NCBI RefSeq assembly: GCF_019209865.1
Contig: NZ_JAHUTT010000003.1
Coordinates: 62,001 to 126,000, forward strand
Reading direction: 5' to 3'
Source of the DNA: Shewanella sp. NIFS-20-20
GTDB taxonomy: Bacteria > Pseudomonadota > Gammaproteobacteria > Enterobacterales > Shewanellaceae
Length of the DNA: 64,000 bases
Shown here: positions 57,982 to 64,000 of the stretch, piece by piece
How positions within the stretch are numbered: the first letter of the stretch is position 1
How the letters are laid out: every line of letters starts with the position of its first letter
The notes under the pieces: model-generated
What the model saw: the letters and a program-made list of their open reading frames with translations, nothing else
Told to the model about the DNA's origin: nothing
The model's database searches: none
Program-made: the position numbers and the translations under genes

Positions 57982-58977
57982 ATGAATAAAGTATTTTATA
58001 CATCAGTACTACTCGTATCTATGGTGAATCTAGTACTGCCCCCTGTACAAGCCAATATGCAGAGGCAGGAGCGCAGTTTTGCCGAACAGATGATGACGCT
58101 TAAAGCGGCCGTTCTGGCGGATCCTAGGCAGCCCTATGATGCGGCCGCCCTGAATATGTTACTTAGCGACGTCAAGCCTTACCTTCGCCAAACCCTCGAG
58201 GTTGACCCAAGTTTACCTATTAATTTAGATACCTACCTGCCGTTACACATTCCCAATGACAAAGTTGAACGTGCCATATCATTGCAAAAGCAGCATGAGC
58301 GCGTCCTTACTGACATCGCCAAGCAATATCAAGTTCAAGCGCGTTTTATCTTGGCGGTGTGGGGCATTGCCTCGGATTATGGTGCGGATATGGGCTCATT
58401 TCCTGCGCTGACCGTGTTGGCGACTCAATCCCTGCAAGCTGACCTAGACACCACAGATTTTGTCGACGCGATTGTCGCCTTAGCCGCCTCTGGCTTAACC
58501 CCGCGCCAATTTACTGCCAATCGAGACGGGCGTTTAGGTCAGGCAGGGTTAACTGCCTCGCAGTATTTACAGTTTGGTGCTGACGGCGATGGTGATGACA
58601 AGATAGACATTTGGCACAATCATGCCGATGTGTTCGCCACCATTGCCAATATGTTGCGCCAGCAAGGCTGGCAGATGGAGGCCACTTGGGGTCGTCAAGT
58701 GCAAGTGCCTGATGATTTTGTGCTTGATAATGCCCTAGCAAAGGGACCGCAGGCTTTTGAATTTTGGCAAGGGTTAGGCGTCCGCCGCTTTAATGGTGAT
58801 GACTTACCTAAGGTAGCCTCTATTCGAGCCAACTTGATTGCCCCAGATGGCATCAATGGCCGTAAATACCTTGTTTACGAGAACTACCGAGCGTTGAACC
58901 AGCTGCTAGATAACCATTATGCCAGTATCTCCGTCACTTATTTATCGGAGAGGATTAAGTATCCGAAGCAAAAATAG
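57982..58977 (+). CDS. MltB-family lytic transglycosylase homologue, probably inactive (331 aa)
   Basis: Exported protein (signal about residues 1-25) with an SLT-2/MltB-like fold. The catalytic loop reads VWGIASDYG, where the family has WG(I/M)E(S/T)xxG: the catalytic Glu is Ala (codon GCC, about residue 130). The second conserved segment, usually AMGQTQFMPS, reads RLGQAGLTAS, also altered. The flanking DGDGDDKIDIWHNHADVFATIANMLRQQGW is well kept. AAGGA lies 6 nt before the ATG at 57982. It lies 60 bp after ycgL and 41 bp before ycgN. Confidence 0.83.
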   Translation: MNKVFYTSVLLVSMVNLVLPPVQANMQRQERSFAEQMMTLKAAVLADPRQPYDAAALNMLLSDVKPYLRQTLEVDPSLPINLDTYLPLHIPNDKVERAISLQKQHERVLTDIAKQYQVQARFILAVWGIASDYGADMGSFPALTVLATQSLQADLDTTDFVDAIVALAASGLTPRQFTANRDGRLGQAGLTASQYLQFGADGDGDDKIDIWHNHADVFATIANMLRQQGWQMEATWGRQVQVPDDFVLDNALAKGPQAFEFWQGLGVRRFNGDDLPKVASIRANLIAPDGINGRKYLVYENYRALNQLLDNHYASISVTYLSERIKYPKQK

Positions 58978-59018
58978 TGTAATATCGCCGCCTTTCTTCT
59001 GTCTGTAAGTGGTTAAGT

Positions 59019-59459
59019 ATGTCGTTTTGGAAACAAAAAGAGTTATCGCAGTTTTCTCATGAAGAGTGGGAGTCGCTTTGTGATGGCTGTGGTAAATGTT
59101 GTTTAAATAAGCTTATCGATGATGAGACTGAGCAACTTTATTATACCAATGCGGCCTGTAAGCTTCTCAATACCGCCTCCGGTGGCTGCCAAAAGTATGC
59201 TCAGCGTTTTATAGAAGTGCCTGAATGTACTCGTATTACGCCAGAAAATATAGCTGAATTAACATGGTTACCAGACTCTTGTGCTTATCGTCGTATATTT
59301 CAAGGTCGCGACTTACCTAGTTGGCATCCGCTGCTCACAGGGTCAAAAACTGCTATGATCCAAGCTGGAATGTCAGTGTCTGGCAAGGTGGTGTGCGAAA
59401 CCAAAGTAATTGATGTTGAAGACCATATTGTATTATGGCCATTACAAGATTGTGAGTAA
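59019..59459 (+). CDS. ycgN: YcgN family protein (UPF0260, 146 aa)
   Basis: Small cysteine-rich protein of unknown function. The N-terminal motif is [12 protein letters not shown] (CxxCxxCC), followed by [29 protein letters not shown] and [23 protein letters not shown]. It probably binds a metal or iron-sulfur cluster. Full-length match to E. coli YcgN. In an apparent ycgL-MltB-like-ycgN unit. Confidence 0.94.
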   Translation: MSFWKQKELSQFSHEEWESLCDGCGKCCLNKLIDDETEQLYYTNAACKLLNTASGGCQKYAQRFIEVPECTRITPENIAELTWLPDSCAYRRIFQGRDLPSWHPLLTGSKTAMIQAGMSVSGKVVCETKVIDVEDHIVLWPLQDCE

Positions 59460-59638
59460 TGCAGCATCGTCTATCCGCTTGGCAATGTCGCTAGCTAGCC
59501 ACTGTAGTTAATGATATTTGCTCATATCTTTAGTGACACTAGCCCTAAGAGCTAGGGAAAAAAGCCTTGGGCTAATGAGCAGGACCTTGGCAAACGGGGG
59601 CAATGCGGAGGCTGTCATCGTGGAAAATGTTGGCTCAA

Positions 59639-60595
59639 TCACAGTGGCAAAATTAATCCTTCGTTTGCTATGCGAAAGCCTGCCGCTGTGACCGCCAATG
59701 ACTCAGGGCTGCTTGGTTTTAACAGGGGATTGGTATGGTTGAGGTGAATAAAAATGATTTTTTGTTTTTGATCTTCAGCCAAATTTTTCAAGCGTGACAT
59801 CGACTCAATAACCAAAGGGTGGGGGACGTCGGCCATGGTTCGCCCTTTGAGTTCATCGGCACTGTAAAACGTGGCGTCTAGCAAAGCGTAATCAACCTGT
59901 GGGATCAGATCCTCAATAGCCGTGCTCCATTTCTGCCATTTATCAATATCCGGAATAAACAGTGCCGTTTTTGTTGGCCCTTTAATGAGGTAACCAACGG
60001 TTTCACTAAACTCATCTCTATGAGGCACTAGCAGAGGGGTGACCTTAATACTCCCAAGTGTAACCTCACGTTGGTGTTGTAACGTCTTTAGTTCAATATT
60101 CTTGAGCTTAACCAGTTGCGACCACGGGCCATTATTTTCAAGAAATGAGCGCATTGCCGGCATCGCATAAACCGCGATTTGCTTGGTGGCGGCAGATTCA
60201 CGGCCAAAATGCATCAAGCCCGTGTAATGGCCCATGTGCGCATGCGTAAGAAACACTCCCTGTAACAGATAGTCAGGTTGAGACCACTCTTGCTGGAGCA
60301 AATACAGCTGCTGGGGGAGATCTGGGGTGGCCTCAAACAGATAGTGAGCCTTGGCGGCATGATCAACGACGGCTAAGGAGGTGGCCATTTTACGCAAAGA
60401 TTTATCTTGCCAAGCGGGCATACAGTGCGGTTGATAGCACAGGGTTTGTGGGTAGCCAGCATCTTGCGCTATCCCCAGCACCACGAGTTCAGTGTTAGCG
60501 CCATGCTTTGCTATGTGCGCTTGGCTCGCCTTGGGCACACAGAAAACAACAATAGAAATTATTAAAGACTGGTAAACCAACGGCATAGTACGCAT
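59639..60595 (-). CDS. Exported PqqB-like metallo-beta-lactamase-fold protein (318 aa)
   Basis: A signal peptide (about 1-26) is followed by the PqqB-like start ELVVLGIAQDAGYPQTLCYQPHC. The metal-site loop is THAHMGHYTG, in which the Asp of the usual HxHxDH is Gly. LVPHRDEFSETVGYLI, FIPDIDKWQKW, and the C-terminal FIHLNHTNPLL supply further potential ligands. It resembles coenzyme PQQ biosynthesis PqqB proteins but there are no other pqq genes nearby and it appears exported. Hydrolase activity uncertain. Confidence 0.8.
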   Translation of the reverse strand: MRTMPLVYQSLIISIVVFCVPKASQAHIAKHGANTELVVLGIAQDAGYPQTLCYQPHCMPAWQDKSLRKMATSLAVVDHAAKAHYLFEATPDLPQQLYLLQQEWSQPDYLLQGVFLTHAHMGHYTGLMHFGRESAATKQIAVYAMPAMRSFLENNGPWSQLVKLKNIELKTLQHQREVTLGSIKVTPLLVPHRDEFSETVGYLIKGPTKTALFIPDIDKWQKWSTAIEDLIPQVDYALLDATFYSADELKGRTMADVPHPLVIESMSRLKNLAEDQKQKIIFIHLNHTNPLLKPSSPESLAVTAAGFRIANEGLILPL

Positions 60596-60886
60596 GAGTC
60601 ATAGGGTGTTTTTCAAACCGAAGACCTAACATCTCAGCTTTAACCATGATATGCAAGCTTGGTTAAATGGCGGCCGCAAGGATGCAAGATGACTCATCAA
60701 AATGACAGATAGCGCCAAGTCCTAAGTCAGTCATTACAGCTAAATTGCGCCCCTGCCGCGCACGATGATTTATACTCACGTCTGGGTTGATTGTTAGCCT
60801 CGTCAAGTGAGGTTAACTGGCTGGCCTCAGGGCCAAGATTTAGCGAGTGAGGCCATGGATGGGGTATGTTTACGTCAAAGCGCCGT

Positions 60887-61552
60887 TTAGGCTAACCACT
60901 GGAACAGGCCTATACCAGCTAATGCTGGGATCACGATCATGACAGCCAGCACCCCAAGGCAACCACTGTGGTTGTTTCGCGTGGGTGAATGCTCGTGTTT
61001 TGGGTTGTCCTTTAGCCATTGGCGGTGGCAAGGCGAGCAGTACAGTTTGGTGAAGCCATTATTCCACGCATGGATGCTTCTCGCGTCATGGGCTGCTGTC
61101 GTTCGACAACCAGCGCAATGAAACACTTTTTCTAGCGGTTTTTTTTGCCGACTTAAGATCAACACGGCGATGACGGCTGCGATACCAGAAGGCCAAGAAC
61201 TTGCTAGTGACTTTGTCTGATAAAAAGTCACCCCTGCGGCCGCAAGCGAGAGTAAAACGACGAGGAACGACAGGTAGTCAATGACATTTTTCTTAGGTGG
61301 TTTAGTCGCTACAAACCTTGTTTTGAGGGGGGAGTTGGGGCGGGTGGTGACGCCTTCGATGGTTACGCCCTTAGCTTTGAGCCGTCGTTGGGAGTCATGC
61401 ATTGGTTCATAAAGCACGCTATCGCCGACTTGGGGTCTACGGGCCTTTGTCTTAACGCTAGACACATGGAAAAACAATGTTTGCGAGCCATCTTCGGGTT
61501 GTATGAACCCAAACCCCTTGTCATCTTTCCATTGGACAATTTTACCTTTCAT
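60887..61552 (-). CDS. Cold-shock-domain / membrane / Cys-motif fusion protein (221 aa)
   Basis: The N-terminal cold-shock domain (about residues 1-70, KGKIVQWKDDKGFGFIQPEDG with RNP1 GFGFI and RNP2 LFFHVS) is followed by two membrane helices (about 90-130). A CxxC...CxxC segment comes next (FHCAGC ... LYCSPC), and a final helix (CLGVLAVMIVIPALAGIGLF). AGGAG lies about 10 nt before the ATG at 61552. It resembles CSD-DUF1294 proteins at the N-terminus but the DUF1294 region is replaced. Role unknown. Confidence 0.8.
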   Translation of the reverse strand: MKGKIVQWKDDKGFGFIQPEDGSQTLFFHVSSVKTKARRPQVGDSVLYEPMHDSQRRLKAKGVTIEGVTTRPNSPLKTRFVATKPPKKNVIDYLSFLVVLLSLAAAGVTFYQTKSLASSWPSGIAAVIAVLILSRQKKPLEKVFHCAGCRTTAAHDARSIHAWNNGFTKLYCSPCHRQWLKDNPKHEHSPTRNNHSGCLGVLAVMIVIPALAGIGLFQWLA

Positions 61553-61656
61553 CAATCCGACAACTCCTTGCTAGTAGATTAGTTATTTTTACGCCTTTAA
61601 GTGAAGATTCACGCTACCTTTTAACCTAATGCCTTGTCACAAACGGCTAAGTAGAA

Positions 61657-61806
61657 TCAAACTGAGTTCCCGGAACCTTGGGAATTTATATTAACTAGTT
61701 CGGCCCTTAATTCCATGCAATAGCGGGCATATTTTTCAACATCATTGCGACAGTAAGTACCTTGTTTAAGCGTCAGAACATCGCCATTAATGAAGTGTTG
61801 AGTCAT
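61657..61806 (-). CDS. Possible small ORF (49 aa)
   Basis: Minus-strand ORF between the cold-shock fusion gene and dsbB. It encodes MTQHFINGDVLTLKQGTYCR and continues with a plausible amphipathic helix containing CMELRAEL. The amino acid composition looks protein-like, but there is no good Shine-Dalgarno and no family that I recognise. Nothing else is visible in the rest of the 61553-61929 spacer. Confidence 0.35.
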   Translation of the reverse strand: MTQHFINGDVLTLKQGTYCRNDVEKYARYCMELRAELVNINSQGSGNSV

Positions 61807-61929
61807 CGTTTACCAATATGACCCCATAGATGCCATTAAAAAGCCAGCCATGGGGCGTTAGATAGGTTGATTGCACGATTTGCTCGGCGCAGATGTAGGC
61901 TTGCGGCGGTTAAATCGCGGCGCTTACTC

Positions 61930-62457
61930 TTATGCTTTGTCAGTTTGCGTTGGTCTGACGATGGGTTTGATCATGATAACCCAGAGCATTAAGTAGAGGC
62001 TAAAAACCACTTGCATCCATTGCGCCATTGTTAACCCCAATAGACTCCAGACATCATCAGTACACATGCCTGTTGGCATCATGACGGCGGGGAACCATTG
62101 ATGTAACGGCATGAACTCTGGGAAGTTGGGCAGAAATGCACAGGTTGCGAAGGGCGAGGGATCGGCTTGTATAGCGACTAATTCGGTAGCGATTTGTAAC
62201 CCCCAACCCGCGCTGATAAGCCAAATTAGCGCGCCGATAATGCGAAGAACTCGTGTTGGGTAAACACTATTTAACAGTGCGGCTATCAGAATACCAAACA
62301 CGGCTAGCCTGATATAAATACACATCACACAAGGATCAAGCTTAAGGCCGTATTGAAAGAATAGGGCGGCCACTTCTAATAAGATGGCTGAGATGCCAAC
62401 TAGCATCCATGCGCGGCGAGAATGAGCAAAATGGGTTAATTGGCTTTCGGTAATCAC
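61930..62457 (-). CDS. dsbB: Disulfide bond formation protein B (175 aa)
   Basis: Inner-membrane quinone reductase that reoxidises DsbA. Four helices; the first periplasmic redox pair is DPCVMCIY and the second pair is the Cys in [10 protein letters not shown] and in MPTGMCTDD. The arginine near the quinone site follows in IYIRLAVFG. The frame extends to a TTG at 62472, but AGGAG at 5-nt spacing supports a GTG at 62457. The gene begins directly after the nhaB terminator. Confidence 0.93.
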   Translation of the reverse strand: MITESQLTHFAHSRRAWMLVGISAILLEVAALFFQYGLKLDPCVMCIYIRLAVFGILIAALLNSVYPTRVLRIIGALIWLISAGWGLQIATELVAIQADPSPFATCAFLPNFPEFMPLHQWFPAVMMPTGMCTDDVWSLLGLTMAQWMQVVFSLYLMLWVIMIKPIVRPTQTDKA

Positions 62458-62470
62458 AGCAACTCCTGTC

Positions 62471-62500
62471 AAAAAAACGCCCTGTGATCAGGGCGTTTTG
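62471..62500 (-). terminator. Rho-independent terminator of nhaB
   Basis: On the minus strand AAAACGCCCTGA (62489-62500), a short loop, CAGGGCGTTTT with T tract to 62471. Its T tract ends only 3 nt before the dsbB Shine-Dalgarno. Confidence 0.92.
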
Positions 62501-62531
62501 AATGTACTAGATAGCTGTAGCTGTGGTCAAC

Positions 62532-64000
62532 TTAATGTGCTGACTGAATAACCTCGACCGCCTCTTTGACGCTGTGGTGGGTTAAGATATTGCTATCATA
62601 AAAATATTGGGTCATCTCCACTAGGAAACCGGTTTCAATCGCGACCAAGCCAACGATGGATAACACGATGGTGTAAGGTAAGGCCATCCATACCATGCGT
62701 CCATAAGACAGACGAATGAGGGGGGCTAACGCTGACGTCAGCAAGAACAGGAAGGCCGCTTGACCATTTGGCGTGGCGACTGAAGGTAAGTTGGTTCCGG
62801 TATTGATGGCCACGGCTAATAAGTCGAATTGATCACGGGTGATCTGACCATTTAATAGTGCGGCTTTCACTTCGTTGATGTACACGGTGCCGACAAACAC
62901 GTTGTCAGATACCATCGACAATAAGGCGTTAGCGATAAAGAACACCACCAACTGCATATTGCCTTCAAAACCAAGTGCCCACTGGATCACGGGAGCGAAT
63001 AAGCCTTGATCAATGATCACAGCCACTACCGCAAAGAATACGGCTAATAAGGCAGTAAAGGGTAGGGCTTCTTCGAAGGCCTTACCTAGCGCATGTTCAT
63101 CAGTAATACCGTTAAACGCGGTACAAAGAATAATCACGGTTAAGCCAATCAAACCAACGGAGGCCAAGTGCAAGGCTAAGCCTAAAATTAACCAGATACC
63201 AACAACGGCTTGGACAATCAATTTCATATTGTCGCGATTGGTGCGGTTGGCATCTTCATGGGCTGAGTAATCACATAAAATCTTGTGAACCGCATCCGGT
63301 AATTCGGCGCCGTAACCAAAGATCTTAAATTTCTCTACCGCCAAACAGGTCAACATACCGGCAATAAAGACCGGAACCGTGACGGGGGACATGCGGATAG
63401 CAAATTCAGCAAACTGCCAATTGGCTTGGGCGGCAATAATTAAGTTTTGCGGCTCACCCACCATGGTACACACGCCACCGAGCGCGGTACCGACACCAGC
63501 ATGCATTAATAAGTTACGTAAATAGCCGCGAAACGCTTCTAATTCATTTTCGTCTAAGCATTGGTTGCCATCATTGGTATGGTCATGGCTGGCACTGAAG
63601 TCTTTACCCGAAGCCACTTTATGATAAATGGCATAGAAACCAACGGCGACCGCGATAATCACCGCGATAACAGTTAAGGCATCTAAGAAGGCGGATAAGA
63701 AAGCGGCAGCACTACAAAACATGATGGAAACTACAGTTTTGCTACGTACTTTGGTGATCATTTTAGTGAAACCAAACAGCAGTAACTGCTTCATGAAGTA
63801 AATGCCGGCAACCATAAATACCAGCAACAAGATGACTTCGAGATTCGCTTCGATTTCATGCAGGACTTGGCTGGGGGAGGTCATGCCGATGATCACGGCT
63901 TCAATGGCTAACAAACCACCGGGCTGCAGTGGATAGCATTTGAGCGCCATGGCTAATGTGAAAATAAATTCTATGACTAAAACCCAACCTGCCACGAATG
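62532..64000 (-). CDS. nhaB: Na+/H+ antiporter NhaB (N-terminus beyond window)
   Basis: Sodium/proton antiporter of the inner membrane. The frame is open to the window edge; upstream codons read FVAGW as in E. coli NhaB (FVAGWLLVAEFIF), so the annotated GTG at 63995 is internal and about 25-30 residues are missing. Conserved segments include [69 protein letters not shown] and [37 protein letters not shown]. It ends at a clear terminator. Confidence 0.95.
   Translation of the reverse strand, partial: FVAGWVLVIEFIFTLAMALKCYPLQPGGLLAIEAVIIGMTSPSQVLHEIEANLEVILLLVFMVAGIYFMKQLLLFGFTKMITKVRSKTVVSIMFCSAAAFLSAFLDALTVIAVIIAVAVGFYAIYHKVASGKDFSASHDHTNDGNQCLDENELEAFRGYLRNLLMHAGVGTALGGVCTMVGEPQNLIIAAQANWQFAEFAIRMSPVTVPVFIAGMLTCLAVEKFKIFGYGAELPDAVHKILCDYSAHEDANRTNRDNMKLIVQAVVGIWLILGLALHLASVGLIGLTVIILCTAFNGITDEHALGKAFEEALPFTALLAVFFAVVAVIIDQGLFAPVIQWALGFEGNMQLVVFFIANALLSMVSDNVFVGTVYINEVKAALLNGQITRDQFDLLAVAINTGTNLPSVATPNGQAAFLFLLTSALAPLIRLSYGRMVWMALPYTIVLSIVGLVAIETGFLVEMTQYFYDSNILTHHSVKEAVEVIQSAH

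Overview
The window looks like a chromosomal segment of a gammaproteobacterium of the Shewanella type (order Alteromonadales). The grounds are close agreement of many proteins with enterobacterial orthologues as I remember them (SbcB, RlmA, SpeA, PdxH, PheST-IhfA, the complete his operon, FadD, Rnd, MinCDE, YcgL, YcgN, NhaB), together with neighbourhood genes more typical of marine gammaproteobacteria (DUF3802, a SpoIIAA-like protein, exported retropepsin-like proteins, a vibriolysin-type M4 protease). No database search was possible, so the genus is an inference. I see no rRNA or tRNA gene, CRISPR array, complete insertion sequence or prophage. Almost everything is intact housekeeping or accessory coding sequence.

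Layout. 1-3.3 kb: cdd (cut by the window edge) and sbcB on the minus strand, then rlmA. 3.4-3.9 kb: a cold-shock gene with its own promoter and terminator. 4.4-7.7 kb (minus): an ABC-2 transporter pair, yceH and a CvfB-like S1 RNA-binding protein. 8.2-12.1 kb: a polyamine operon speA-speD-speB behind a leader with three successive perfect hairpins; its SpeD is of the eukaryotic AdoMet decarboxylase type. 12.2-14.6 kb: pdxH, DUF3802, a SpoIIAA-like protein and a tandem retropepsin-like protein. 14.6-17.6 kb (minus): a chemoreceptor lacking a periplasmic ligand domain beside a Cache sensor lacking an output domain. 18-21.7 kb: pheS-pheT-ihfA. 21.7-24 kb: lpxM-like and tyrP-like genes, convergent on a strong hairpin. 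24.2-26.9 kb (minus): a PepSY / small membrane protein / response regulator / histidine kinase operon.

27-37 kb: a lipoprotein, rlhA, and the complete histidine operon hisG-D-C-B-H-A-F-IE on the minus strand, preceded by a textbook his leader peptide with five consecutive His codons and an attenuator. 37.2-46.1 kb: yoaA, a candidate CRP-activated small RNA at about 39.46-39.57 kb, an MscS channel, a FUSC protein, a DEAD-box helicase, and an SLC13-type transporter preceded by a 29-codon coupled ORF. 46.3-48.7 kb: a secreted M4 metalloprotease. 49.1-55.7 kb: tsaB, a small hypothetical protein, an M50-like membrane protease, an exported methyltransferase-like protein, an alpha/beta hydrolase, fadD and rnd. 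55.7-57.5 kb: minC-minD-minE (minus). 57.6-59.5 kb: ycgL, a lytic-transglycosylase homologue whose catalytic Glu is Ala, and ycgN. 59.6-64 kb (minus): an exported PqqB-like metallo-beta-lactamase-fold protein, a cold-shock-domain/membrane/Cys-motif fusion, a possible 49-residue ORF, dsbB and nhaB (cut by the edge).

The items most worth following up are the putative CRP-dependent sRNA upstream of mscS, the structured speA leader, the apparently split chemoreceptor, the apparently inactive lytic transglycosylase, and the exported methyltransferase-like protein.
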